Part shown: positions 48,101 through 60,853 of the stretch, one piece after another
Layout: the number at the start of each line of letters is the position of its first letter
Numbering within the stretch: position 1 is the stretch's first letter
Position numbers and translations under genes: made by a program
Notes under the pieces: generated by a model
Database searches by the model: none
What the model saw: the letters and a program-made list of their open reading frames with translations, nothing else
What the model was told of the DNA's origin: nothing
NCBI GenBank assembly: GCA_932521035.1
Contig: OW051493.1
Coordinates: 3,348,001-3,412,000 of the forward strand
Reading direction: 5' to 3'
DNA length: 64,000 nucleotides
Origin: Oscheius dolichura
Taxonomy: Eukaryota > Nematoda > Chromadorea > Rhabditida > Rhabditidae

Positions 48101-51100
48101 TAGTTGGTCCTCGATGGAGACGTTCGACACATAGTGTACCACTTCCCGGCCGCTGTCTACAACATTTCCAGTGTTGGCTTATAGCCACTCCATCTTCATT
48201 TATTGCGCTATTCACGTCATGCTCCCCCATAAAAACATCTGTTCCACGAGCTGTGAGCATCAATTTTGGAAAATGTTGGAGGCTCAATCGGCCATCCTAA
48301 ACGATATGATCAGAGACATAATAAAGCCTACCGGCGAAAATATCCATTTCTGGAATTTATCACGATGATTATTACGTTCAGCCATGAGAAGTTGATTACC
48401 CATTTTGTCAAGCAGTTCGAGCACCATTCTCTTACGATTTCTTGAGGTCATGCCTATATTTTCAATACAGCCATCATCACAGAGCTTCCACAACTGGTTC
48501 CACGAACTACAAACAGCTTGTAAGTTAAATACACTACAAGAATTACTTTCCGTCTATTTTGTTTTGCTTGTTTAAAACTACTTTTCCCTTCTGTAGCGTT
48601 TCCAACACAAGCTCATACTCCTCTGTATGAGTTCTTCTCATTGCTATCTCATTAAATGAAAATATTAACTGGATAAAGCTGTAATTTTCATAAACCAGCT
48701 TTGAGCCAGGTCCCGTAATTGAAGGATCGTAACTATGTGATTTATTTTCATAGACCTAAAAGATTACTATAATTGCTAGAAACAAGATTTACCTGAAGAA
48801 CAATTAGTTTATTTCCGTAAATATCATCCCATGCGTAATCAATATGGCTGTTGGCTTTACAAATTGATCTCAAATGGTTTCGTATTACGCTTTCTGATTT
48901 TTGTTGATACAAAACAGGGACCTAAACATTTTGTAGAAAAGAATATTATAAATCTGACATCTGATAGGTTTTCTATTCTAATAGGAGGTGGATAATAAGA
49001 TGCATCTGTAAATGTCACACAAAATACAGCGCTACTAAGTGCAATTTCCACCCGTATAAAATGCGGTGTTTCATCCAGATCTCTAAAAACAGCTCAACTA
49101 ATTTATATTTCCAAACCTCATTGTCACATGGAATGATCCAACCCTATCTATTCGAAAGGGACAACTCCAAAACCGTATGTCTGCTCGACGAACACAGAGC
49201 ATTCTTTGGTTTTCAACTTTTTCATTCCAAACAAGCGTACTTTGAGCTGATAAAAGTATATGTTCTGAAGGCCTCTAAAACATAAAATGAGCTGCATATG
49301 AAAAACTGTACGTCTATGAGATCATGATGGCAAACATAGAGGGAATGACTGGATTGGTTATTCAGAAGAAATCGAGATGTAAGCAAAACAACTTGTGTGT
49401 CTTTATAGCGACCAGTACCTGCTCGAACTTCTACTCCAATATTGTAATATCTAGGTACTAGTTGCGGCACATGTATAATTTAACGTACAAGGTTGGAAGT
49501 GACGGATGCTCTAGTTTCAGCTTGATAGCTTGAACACCAGGCGTTAATGAGAATCGTGAGCTGTATTTAGGTGCAAACCCAGGCTCTTTTGTAAAACTTC
49601 TTCCAACTCGCACGACGCATTGAGATGGGCACCCTTCATCAGCAAAACTAAACATTAACGGATTCTTGTCTTTCGCATTTTCATGTTCCTCCATTTGCCC
49701 AGCAGCATCACTAAGAGACGCTTCTTGTCTAATAATCAACGGTATACCTATAAAAACTAGTAAGCAAAAAAGGATTGTAAATGCCTGATTTGTTTACGAT
49801 CCAGTATGGAACCCAAAAAGATACGATAAATGAAGATCCTGTTCCAAATTTGACATTGCCGTATAAATCTAAGTAACGCCCGTGCTTGTCACACAGTCGC
49901 ATCGACATCAATTGACCTTGCCCAATGGAGCTTCGAGAAATAATATAACGAGAAGCAGATACTAATCGGTCTGTAGAAACGGACAAGTGCACGTCCTCAG
50001 TTACATCAACCTAATTAGATCAATATGTATAATCTTCAAACTTACCGAAGTGATTTGAGTAACTTTTCCAGCACTAATAGCAAAGATTTGATCCTGAACT
50101 CTAACTTCGATATCGACTGGAAGAAGATTTTGAAGAGACAACGGAGCAAGGACTGTCAAAGCATGGCCTGGCACTGACTCGTCTTCTGGGTAATATTCTC
50201 TTTTTGCAGAGGTACAGATCCTGTGAAGTTTTAGATAAAGGATTCAAGCATATTTACCAATAATTGACGGCTTTATTTGCTGTAGAAAGCTTTTCTGTCT
50301 TGTTTCGTGTTTCTCCAGGTGTCTGCAGTCCTTTCCAAACAATTTCTATTTTATCTTTAATTTGAATAGGCCCAATAGGCAAAATGTGGAAAGAGTGGTG
50401 GGCGTATGGTAAAGGCACGGCTAATGTGGTACTAGGTTCAATCACCATAATTTCTAAAATTATGAATTGTGAATACTATTGAAAAGGAACCTCGGCTTCC
50501 ATTATTAACAAATACTTGTATTGGATGAGAAAGGGAATTTGTAATATCCATTGAAGATCTGACAGTAACCAGTTTTCGTCCATCCTTTTCCATTTTCACT
50601 CTTATAATGAGACGAGCGCTTGGAAGGCCAGACTATAACTGATGTTTAAAAAAAAAGATAATGAAACCCAAACCTTTGGATTTCGAATTACCCGAAAGTA
50701 CGTGCCGCTGGCATCTACACTAATATGACTTATTTCATCCCATCCAGCGACTTTGAGCAGTAGTTGACGAGGAGGTTCTTTCTCCGATTGTTTATAAAGA
50801 AGTTGTTTTGAAGGAAAAGCAAAATGGTTCGTTTTTCCAGTCGGCAGTGACACCCATTTTATTGTGTTTATGTTATCCTTTCGACTTTTTGGTATACTTT
50901 GTGGATTTACTTCTAAAGCTGCAATTGGAAATTATAAGAAAAAATAACCATGTCGCACCAGTATGATAGGCAAGATCCACACCCGTTTCATTTTTAATAA
51001 TGTACGGAAGATGATCGACTTTAGATTTTATGCATACATTTCTGAAAAAAAAAGTTAACAAAATTTTGTTAATTGTCTGATTTTACAAAGACAAACAAAC

Positions 51101-54100
51101 CTGAAATCGTCCTTTAGAAGAGAGGCTCTTATAGCTGGCAATCTATCCATGAACTGCACAGCTTGTTGCATTACTTGTTCAGTAAGTGTAATATCCAATG
51201 TGCTGTTTGTTTCTTAAAGAATCAATGTTTAATCAAACTTTTCAACAAAACCTGTAATTAGTTCAACTATCTTAAGTTTGTCCTTGGTTTGACACAGGAA
51301 TCTCAAAATTTTCCATTTTTCCAAAAGAGGTTCCCATCCAAACACTCGACTATTGAAGTAATCGGCGCTAACATGGAATTTGGAAGTTATTCGATCAGCT
51401 TGCTTATAAAATAGCAAATCTATACTGAATATTAAAAAAATTTAAAACAGTCAATACCGGAAAGCGAAAACCTCAACAGCGGGACGGAAACTCCAGCATA
51501 TTCATCAAGCAGCCAGAGGTCAAGATTTTCAGCTCTTACAGTGGTTTTATCTATGCTAAGTGCTAAAAATGGACAGATGTCAGTTAAAAAAAGCAAAAGC
51601 TCACGTTTAGCAGGCATTTGGTGTTTCATTACAGGAATTAACGATTTGCCAAAATGCGCCTCGAGGTGTGTTAAGAATCCTTTAATAGCAGTATTCAGGA
51701 CGATGACATCTCGGTAAGCAAGCCGCCCAATAATCCCACGTAACTCAATCTATTAAAAAAATGATGTATCCAAATTGGAAAAGCAGCACCTCTAGATGAT
51801 TTTTATTCGTGCTCAGCTGTGGTAAGCCCGGAATTATTCTGATAGAGTTCGCAATGGTCGATAAAGTTATTCCTAACGAGAAATCATTTGAGCAAAGATT
51901 CGTTGTGTGAATTTCTTCTTGCATTGCGCACCAACCAAAGTTGAGATTCTGAATTCAGGAGTAAAATTATAAAGGACTCATGGGGATTTACTGAAACTTC
52001 TAAATTGGCATTCATTTCACCAGCAGGATCAGCAATATTGAGCACAGCTGTTGCGGTAGCAATACAAGCGAAACTATGTGGATCATAAGGATTTTCCAAA
52101 AAGTATAAGCTGGAATTCCTAAAAACGAGTATTTGGACGCCTCTTCTTCACAATAAAGCTTACTTCAGTGTGATTTTCACATCAAGTGTTTGCTGTGGTT
52201 TTGGGCTGCTTGGTCGAATGTTCGAAAGACGGCTTACAACACCTCCCACCATTTGCAATTGCGGGATGTCTTCCCAAACTAGAAAAGGATAAGAAATGAG
52301 GTGCGCTAACATTTTGGAGTAAACGATGTGGATAGGTTGAGAAAATCTTTGGCATCGTTCAGCCACTCTGGCAGGACAATAACTCTTGAATTCATCAGCA
52401 CTAGCGTCAACTGCGGAACTTCATCTTGCTTCAATATCATGTGCGCTTCAAACATCAAAGGTCTGTAAACGATGGGTAATATAAAATAAATGAATAAAAA
52501 GTTACGATTCATCTGATATGTTGTCGATTGGTCTAAGAATAGTATTAAATAAATTCTTCTCTTTTCCAATTCGAGTGTCGATGAGCTCCGTGCTTTCACT
52601 AATTACATCCAATTCACTCATCCCATCGACAAAAATGTCGAAAGATATTTGAGCTTTTCGTAAGTTAGCTTCGGCAAAGGACATGTAAGAATTCATATTA
52701 GGAACCTGAATAGCCGATCAAGATTGTAGTGAAAAAGATTTACCTGACAATCTAAAATTATATCTTTGAATAACAGTCGAAATGACAAGGTAGCGTACTT
52801 TTTATAGTTAAGAACTTCCTATAAAGCCATAATTTGTACCCACAAACAAGGGTCAAAAACTTACACAACCACCACTTGGTTTCTGTAATATTTCAACTGG
52901 TATAGTATCTGGAATAGGAATAAGTGGATCGGCCATGTTCTTCTCTAGAAATCCTCGAAAGAGAATGTAGAAATCGGTTGTGATAGCCCAACGTAACCCG
53001 GAAACAACAGCAATAATCGTCATGTCAGGAGCTACAATTAAAAAAAATAAGATAGATAGATGTAATTACCATTATGAGAGGCGGCCCCGTCAAGGTTTCT
53101 GTAGATTTCTGCCAACAAATTGAAGTCCCTATCGAAAATATTCTTAGACAATATTCGATATTCGCAATGTTTAAAGATTCCACGAGAAAGAGTAGGTCCT
53201 AATTCTGTCTAAAAAGAATTTTGGAGGAAAAGTGAGAAAATTACCCTTTCTGCCACTTTAGCAATTCTTAAACCTTCATAAGCTGTTAAATTGGAAAGAG
53301 TAATTTTGGAAGAGTCCAGCAAGCAATCAATATTTTGGTCTATAACAAACAGTCCTTCTAAATTGGCGACACCAACCATAACCGTAATCAGTTTCGATGG
53401 AATGTTCAGAAAAATACTCTTCAACATCACTTAAGTTAACAAACGAATTTCGTACAATAACACCAATACATTCCATTATTACCACCTGAAAAACAACGTA
53501 TAGAGTGAAGTTTGTCAAAAAAAACTTGTTCACTAAATTGGTTCAATGGAAAAATCATGGTTGTTGGACATCCAATATCCACGTCCAGAAGTACTCGAGT
53601 CAGCCGTGAATTAAGAGAAATATTTCTTTTTTTACTTTTTCCAACGATCTCCTGTAGCTCGTTAAATTGCAGCCAAAATTCCAGTAAAGCAGTAAAAAAG
53701 CGATGTGTGTGCACATAGTAGATGTGCATGGTTTTAGGAACATTGATGACTACCTTGAGATCACAATCACGATGGGCGTCGATTCCCAGGTATCTGTAAT
53801 TAGGTAAGTGTATTATCTCCACCCTGTTCCACAATAAAAGAAACTGGAAGCATCCCATTAATTTCGGTTGAATTTATGTCTTACGCCATTTCCCAAATAG
53901 TCGTTTATCTACTTCTCCTGTCTCTAATTGCTTTCAAAGATATTTTGACCCACACAATTTCCCTTCACAACATACCACACAGACAAAGAATTTCTATTTG
54001 GTGGACGTCAAACGAAAATAAATATTTCGTAGGTACCCTCTAATGCGCCCACGCGTAATCTGTAATAATCTCACTTGGTGATGCGAAATTCCGCTCTGGA

Positions 54101-57100
54101 CGGAATGATTCCTCCCTCGTTGATTGCGTATATCCTCTCCTGATATAATTCTGAGTACAGAGGCATATGATCCTCGATGCGAAGGCCTTCAATCAGAAGG
54201 GTAGTATAGACAACTCCTCCTTCCGGTTTTACAGTTACCTGTGCAATAAATAAAAAGTAAATAAAAAGCTAGGAGCGATACCTTTGTCAGGAGTTCGGGT
54301 TTTGTAAAATGAATAAAGCCAAGACGAGTAGCATTTACAGGATACACCATATCTATGGTCATCTTTTGCAATCTGATGGAACATTCAATGGTAAACGCAT
54401 TTAATACTTCTACGACCACTTCTAGATAAAGTTTTTTTTTTCAAAACAATTAAAAGACCTGATTCGTCATCCCTAGGAGACACATTGGAGCCAAGCAATC
54501 CCATCAAATCCATAACCGCAGTCCAGGTTCTTCTGTTCATTCCGACAGTGAGCTCGTTCATAACAATGTCTATTTTGCAGTTACTCTGAAATTATTATGT
54601 ATCGCTCACTTCTAACTTTTCTTTCTCAACTGTTGTTTTGAAACTTTATTCAATTTTATATCCTCGATGGTCTCCACGTTTCATTAACGAATGTCATTGT
54701 TAAGTTTGATAGCAATATCATCATTGCCGGTTTCTGTTAGAATCATCCACCCCCTCCTCATGATACAGTTGCTCGTCGGAGCATACTCCGCCCCATCCAA
54801 TTTCCTCCATAGCCACAAGAGCCGCTCTAATTTACCTCTCATTCTAGGTAGCATCATGCTGGCAGTTAAGTTCGTTCTCGCCCTACTCTTCGCGTTACTA
54901 CTCTCTGATGAAGTTAACGCTCAGGTAATATACCATCTCCACTCTAATTTGTTAAACGGGGAGCTACACATTCCTTTAGAACCCCAATCAGCCAATCCTT
55001 ATGGATAGGAGAGAGGTTGGCGCCATTGGAGATATTGTCACCGAGTTGAAAGGAAAGTCCATGGGAGGACGAATGCGGTAGGCTATCAGTGAACTATTCC
55101 ATTTTTTTTGAGAAGTACTAACGAATTTTACAGTATGTTTTAGATTTGGAAAGCGTGGGCTCTACATTCCACATCGTCCCATTTATTCATATGAAGATCC
55201 CGTCTACTAATGGCGGGCGACCCGACCTGTTCGTTATTCTCGCAGTTTCTTATGAATAAAGGGCACTGTTAAAAATAATTACCTTGTATTTGCTGTCGAA
55301 CTGAGGATGCTTGGAATCAATTAATGTCACAATAATTTGTGTTTCGGCATAATTTGATTCAAACGCACTGATCTTTCTCGATGGCTGGTGGATCTGACAC
55401 AAGTCTGATTGGAAATCCTGATAGAATAATTAAAGGTTGCACTTACTATTTAAATACGATTGTGTAGGAACAGATGAACTTTCCGTAGCTTGTACCGCAT
55501 CGACTCCAAATTGTGTTATATCGGGGCATGAGTTCGAAAAGGATTTCTAAAAGCATTCCAAAATAAACTCTTATGCTAACCATATAGTTTTCAGTTCTTT
55601 TCCCAGTGTTTAAAATTAAATAATCACTGGACTGTGGCGCGGGATTACGTTCTAATAAATCTTTCATTTCAGCATGCCCTATGTCTATCTTGATCTAAAA
55701 CAACTAATTTTACTAGCTCTGAACAACCAACTTGTGAAAGGTGTTTTTCTTTACTGATGACGCCAAAGCCGACGTCATGGAGTTCCACACAAACAAATGG
55801 TTCTCCCGCATCAAAATCTCTAACTCGCGGTGATACCCATCCTTGCTGCCTCAATTCCATCATTATTACAGGTATGTGGAGATTAACGAAAATTTGTGAT
55901 TCTGTCAAATCATCACCATAGCTTTCACTTGATAATAGCTGATCAACCTGAAGACATACGCCAATAAGTAAAAAATTGGTAGAACCGTTTTGTAAATGTT
56001 AGGATCATCCGTAAACAATGTTGATAAGCCATCAAATGCATTTTCCTCATACATTACAGAAATAGGTCTGAAACGTCCTTCGACGGTGTGACGAACTGTT
56101 GTTTTTGGAGCGGAACGACGATATCGTAATCTGAGTTTTCACATTTCAAAATTCACAGAGATACCCTACCTAAATATCGGTTCCTTTTCAGTTCCGTTTT
56201 TACCGTCTTTTCTCCCCACTGCAAGAAGAATCTTAGTTCGCTCCGAGGCCGAATAAAATAGCGATTCATCAGTTATATCATCAACCGGCTGTAATAATTT
56301 GCAAGACATATACGTGAGCATCTCACAGATGGTGGATAGCCCGTACAAAGTCGCTGCACACTCATATCTTGAACTGCTAATTGTACAGACATAGAATGTT
56401 GTCGTGGGCTCAGTTCTAGTTGAGAAGAAACTCCTATGCAGTCTAGGACTAGTATACGCCGCTGTTCAATATTGGAAACCATCTAAATTTTAGAAATGTA
56501 TCAATTTATCAAAAACTTACACAGGAGTCAATAAAACGTAGAGTAACATGGTCTAATCGTAAAGCAATGTCTGCTAGGGTAGCGTCTCTCCTGAATATAG
56601 TAGAATCATCCCAAGATTCGTGGAGAACATCACGGATTTCATCTTCCATTTCCTTTACATTAAATGAGCTCTTCAAATTCTTTAATTCGGATAGATCAAT
56701 TTTGGAAAATTCGGCATTAAAGTCGTGCTCCTCATTTTCTAAAAAAAAACAGAATATAGTCCTACAAAACTTTTGCACTAACTTGGCGCTTCAGATACAA
56801 AGAAACTCGTGATCCAACCGTAAAGCCCTTTTCCTTCTTCTTGCTTTGGCTGAGAAAGAGAATCAATGTCTGTTGGGATATCTCCAGGGATTTCGAGGGC
56901 TTCAAAATTATCTTCTGATCTATTAGGAAAACCAAATTCCTTTTCCTTTTCTGCAAATACTTGGCGAAATACCGTCTCTCGAAAAAGTTGAAGTTCCTTT
57001 AAACACAAATTTCAGCAGCATTACATTTTTACCTGAAATGTGTAATCGGCATCTCTTTCTATTTGCTTCATAATCGTTTTATCCTCTTGTGAAATAATGA

Positions 57101-58553
57101 CAGAAACTGTCCCTGTATCGCTTTGACTCTCACTACTAACGGTAAATATGATTATATCCATAAAATTTTGTTTACCTCACATGCTTTTGTTCACAAAAGT
57201 CTCTCAACCTACGTCGATATGCTCGACAATAGGCATTTAGCTGTTGAGCTCGAGTAAACGCAAATGACCATGTTCTTCGTACATTATCTTTTCTCTGCTC
57301 ATCAATAATTCTGCCATAAGCAAACTTCCACCATTCCTTGGCGCTGTAAATATACAAGATATAGGAAAAAAAAAGAAATGTACTGTGCTCCAACGGTTGT
57401 TAAAGGTCTCCACTTCCTATGCTGTCTAGCTATTTCAAATCTCGCCCATTCTCTATTTAGTGCTCGAAGTTCAGCCATTTGACGACGCGTCAACTCACAA
57501 ACAATTTTGTCTGGTTTAAGGAACAACTATAAATTAGAAATATATAAAACGAAGCACATTGAACACTACTTTAAACCTTGGCTCAGTCTTAAGAGGAAAC
57601 TTGCTGGAATTTCTCTCCATGCGTAGCTCACCGCTACAAGGATGAATGATGTAAGAATTATTCATATTTTCTGGAGCCAGAATATTCTAAAATAATAGTA
57701 TTTTTTGTTCAAAAACATGTCAACCCTTAGGTGCGCTACATCAAGTAGTTCCTCTGATAATGTTTGCTCGGAATTCCAATATAAGCTGAATCCTTTGAGT
57801 TCCAACTTTTTGAAGACATTGTGCCCTTCCTGTGGTTCAATAAATCCAGGTTTCCAAGTGGAGTTTGTTGTTTGCACAGACATTTTTTGTATTCTTACTC
57901 CACAGTTGAATGCTAATCTCCGAGGTAATGTTGAGCCATCCTCATATCGTACGTGAACATTGGTCATTATTAGCTAAGCAATATAAATTACTAATTAACG
58001 CGATTGACAATACCTGTATATTATTTAAAACTGTTGATATTATAGATGCGCCCCACCATGTATCTTGCGTTGCTGTTTGAGGGATGTGCAGCAACGATCC
58101 GAGATCATTTTTATGTTTCTGTTCGACTTCATTAAGAAGGGAATCTTTCTTCTGCTGTTCAACTTCTTCTATACCTTGCATATCATACTTCTGTTCAGTA
58201 GATAATGGTCCGACAATAATCAAAACATCACTTAACTAAATGAAGATGATAAAAAGAAATTGCAATTCGAACCGTTAATGTCCATGGCTCACTCCTTATT
58301 CTAGTGAGTGGTACAGAAAGTGTCAATCTTCCTAGCAGACCACTCTTAACTTCTAGAGGAAGATCAAATTTCTTCAATGCCGTTTTTTTCAGCGGCACAT
58401 TTTCTAATTCTAATTGGCCTAAACGTGACGATTAAAGTTTCTTAAAGAGACACTACCGGAAAGTAAAGCTAACGATAACTGATTGGTATTGAGATCCTCT
58501 AGGTACTCTCCTATGTACGTGTTCAAAACCCATGCAACGACGTTTTCTAGCAT
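45111..58553 (-). CDS. vps-13: VPS13 bridge-like lipid transfer protein
   Basis: Large rod-shaped protein that channels phospholipids between organelles at membrane contacts. Start ATG 58553 gives the chorein N-terminus ([27 protein letters not shown]); exon 1 is 58457-58553. The next exons carry the family marks [27 protein letters not shown] (about 58.2 kb) and [10 protein letters not shown] (about 57.9 kb). Dozens of short exons follow with introns mostly 40-60 bp. The VAB/SHR-BD region (for example [19 protein letters not shown]) is at about 49.2-50.9 kb. The C-terminal part ([24 protein letters not shown]-type helices) is at 45.1-46.7 kb; stop at 45111. I did not fix every junction. Introns host a foldback transposon (46649-47175), a MITE (47601-47791) and the nested gene flp-27. 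Confidence 0.9.
46649..47175. mobile_element. Foldback element with TA target duplication in a VPS13 intron
   Basis: The ends ttagggtgtccaataag (46649 on) and its inverted copy (to 47175) are flanked by TA on both sides (46647-46648, 47176-47177), the signature of Tc1/mariner-type insertion. Inverted similarity continues inward (gtgtaatattcta; ctccctgacaccggttt against a matching block near 47010-47050), so nearly the whole 527 bp can fold into one imperfect hairpin. No transposase frame; non-autonomous. Confidence 0.8.
47601..47791. mobile_element. MITE-like element, 191 bp, in a VPS13 intron
   Basis: tgttatcccgtgtaag (47601-47616) is inverted at 47776-47791 with one mismatch. On minus, part of the interior (about 47606-47682) resembles a decayed tRNA: ttagttggtgagagagc like an A box and gggtgcgaccc like a B box, 45 bases apart. 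It has no intact acceptor or T-loop TTC, so it is at most a tRNA-derived relic. Confidence 0.45.
54856..55210 (+). CDS. flp-27: FLP-27-type FMRFamide-like neuropeptide precursor, nested in a VPS13 intron
   Basis: Secreted neuropeptide precursor on the strand opposite to its host gene. Exons 54856-54924, 54980-55077, 55144-55210 give 77 aa. Residues 1-20 ([20 protein letters not shown]) are a signal peptide. A dibasic RR at about residues 32-33 precedes a mature peptide with the core [19 protein letters not shown], followed by the GKR amidation/cleavage site, then a C-terminal remnant ending YEDPVY. The IGDI..ELKGK.(L/M)GGRMRF pattern is that of nematode FLP-27, an NPF/NPY-like RFamide. An acceptor tctag lies 9 bp before the ATG and AATAAA is at 55254, so the transcript is complete within the intron. 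Confidence 0.85.
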
Positions 58554-58865
58554 GGGGTCTAAACTTAAACTGCAGCATTTACAAGAAATTATCGCAATAG
58601 AAATAATCGATCGTACGACAGAAAACAAACATTGGAAAATATGTAATTTGAAATATTTATTACTACAGTGCAACGATCAAGTAAGCGATATATTCGTCTA
58701 AAGTCGGCCGTAACGATGGACACTTGAATACTGAGCGTCACAACTCTTCTGAAACAGAATATATGAATAATACACAGCGATATATGCCGCAAGTAGCAGT
58801 TATGAATTATGTCAATATTTTTTTTTCTCATAAAGTTGCAAATATTCTCACAATAAGCATACCAT

Positions 58866-59491
58866 CTATTGAGCATAATGCCCATGTTGTTCGTACTGGT
58901 CCCTAATTCGGAGAGCGTGCCATCTTCCGTAATCAACCCAGGAAGCGGATACTGGCTGGTAGCTCCATCCTTTGTAGTCCCATCTCTCTCCTTCTAAATG
59001 TCTCACACGCTGTTCAATTTTTCTAGAAATTGCGGATTGATTTGAACGCAGACTGCATTACCGCCAGTGAGCCAAAGTTCCTTGCTTTTCAAAGTATGCC
59101 AAGTTTCGTTCATGATGTTCAACATCCGAGACTCCAAAATGCTTGGCCCACCATTGGCGTATGGGAGTTCTTTCAAACTGCCAATGATGAGGAGGTGGAC
59201 CTTCGGAAGGATAATCTTTTAGCTCGCAAGGTCCATAAACGACGTGATTGTATGCCAAACAAATTAGAACCGGCAGAAATCCAATACCAATGAAGTAGAA
59301 GTGGCATACATCCTGAAGATAATTGAAACTGAGTAAATAATTTGTTGTACCTTGATTCTGTTTACGATCAATTGTCCTGGACGTTTCCGAAACACAGCAG
59401 CATGGGACTCGCGAAGTTGAGGCATTATACAATTTGACGGTTTGAGGACGGCTCTGCTGGCTGGCGCCACCATCTTACTTAGCAGCGCCAT
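58866..59491 (-). CDS. Complex I subunit NDUFB5 (SGDH)
   Basis: Accessory subunit of mitochondrial NADH:ubiquinone oxidoreductase, inner membrane. Exons 59351-59491, 59062-59312, 58866-59022 give 182 aa. The first 45 residues are a basic presequence (SKMVAPASRAVLKPS, VFRKRPGQ). A TM follows, HFYFIGIGFLPVLICLAYN, then the family sequence VYGPCELKDYPSEGPPPHHW, a PIRQWWAKHFG block, and a tail with DYKGWSYQPVSASW. Length and order match metazoan NDUFB5. It lies 312 bp upstream of VPS13 on the same strand. Confidence 0.9.
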
Positions 59492-60053
59492 TTAACTACC
59501 TGAAATTACAGTGAATAGAAACAGAAGAGATGCATAAAACGTTTTCTCAAGAAGTGTGTATAGTAAAATTAATTTTCAAGATCTATGTAAAACGCGGGAT
59601 ACATGCAAGAGATACATAACTAGTATTGTTGGTCTAGTACTTATTAGTAAGGGACAACCACAATAAAGGCCCGACAGAAACTGCAAGAGCAACAAAGTAC
59701 AAAAGAAAGAACAAACGAACTGGCAGCTAAAGTTTTAGAAAAGAAAATATAAGGGCTTTTGGGGGCAAAATGCGCCGCAAAAAGCGCAAAGGAGCCTGGC
59801 CTGGCGCCAATAATTCACAAAAGAAGAATCAAAAGTTTTCGCTGCCCAGGTTCGTGTTATATCCATATTCACTCGTTTCGCCTGCTTGTAAATAAACATG
59901 TGTAAATAAACAACAAAAAAGTGAAAGCTAGATGAGCTCTGTAACATCAATAAGGCCATCTTCAGCTGAATCACAAAACACATGTGCTTTAGCTGTTTTC
60001 TACATTTGCTTACGTCTTCTACATGAATTCTTTCTCAAATTTTTAATTGCAGT
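59492..60053. promoter_or_regulatory. Divergent promoter region, NDUFB5 / DUF5522 gene
   Basis: About 560 bp between two divergently transcribed mitochondrial genes. A 41-codon plus frame at 59769 (MRRKKRKGAWPG) is very basic but has no support. An acceptor-like tttttaattgcag ends at 60052, directly before the downstream ATG, suggesting trans-splicing there. Confidence 0.5.
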
Positions 60054-60699
60054 ATGCAGGCGACAGCTAATGCCGGAAGTACTTTTCTAAGGAATGTTCT
60101 ACGTTTACTATGGACGCAAAAAAACTGCGCTTCCGGAAGGTGGTATCCCCAGCCCGAGTAAGTTTTTATTTTATTTTCAATAGTTCCCTTTACTTTTTCT
60201 TCTTTATTTTGTGTCCTGTAGATTTGTATTCCTCCCTTACAGAAAACGTCTGCTTTGTACAGTGCCCTCCAAGCCTGGAGATAGCGTCTCTGCTCCAAAT
60301 TCTTCCGTAGTATTGGATAAGGATAACGCCGCACCTGTTTATTATAAACCTAAAGGGACCGGCAAAGGCTATGCTCTAGTGCCTGGACAAAAAGGCGAAT
60401 TGCTGGCTAATTACCCCTTATTCGAAGATTCGATAAACAAAGCAACGATTCCATGGAATAATTATAATGGACTTACAAGCGAAGAAAGAAATATCTACAT
60501 GAAACATTTGGATGCTGTACAGAAGCGGAAGATGACCTATGAAGATCCGAAGACAAAACTGTCCGTTTTTACAATTTCACATCATCTTATGAAGGGAGAA
60601 TGCTGTGGAAACGGGTGCCGACATTGCCCATATGGAATGGTCAATGCTACGGAGGAAATAAAAAAATCCAAAGTGTGGAATGGATCATATTTTGTATAG
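60054..60699 (+). CDS. DUF5522 / C1orf53-like protein
   Basis: Exons 60054-60157 and 60222-60699 give 193 aa. The N-terminus is basic with scattered hydrophobics (TFLRNVLRLLWTQK), fitting a mitochondrial presequence. The C-terminal domain has TSEERNIYMKHLDAVQK, then YEDPKTKLSVFTISHHLMKG and ECCGNGCRHCPYG, the diagnostic CCG.GCRHCPYG motif of the DUF5522 family (human C1orf53). Four Cys and one His in that motif suggest metal binding. Function is not known. AATAAA at 60718 is followed about 100 bp later by the next gene's acceptor, a typical operon spacing. Confidence 0.88.
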
Positions 60700-60853
60700 T
60701 ACTATTCGAAGTGATGAAATAAAAGTTCTATTTAATTAAAGTCTTCTTTATTGGCTATCCATCATCATTTTAATTTTGTTGTTATTCTCGCCATAAATTC
60801 AACATTTATTTTTCAGTTATGAGCTCTCAAAACACCGAACACGACCGCCTTCA

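Noticed and set aside
59769-59894. 41-codon basic ORF MRRKKRKGAWPG...
   Set aside because: No homology or splice evidence; lies in a divergent promoter.
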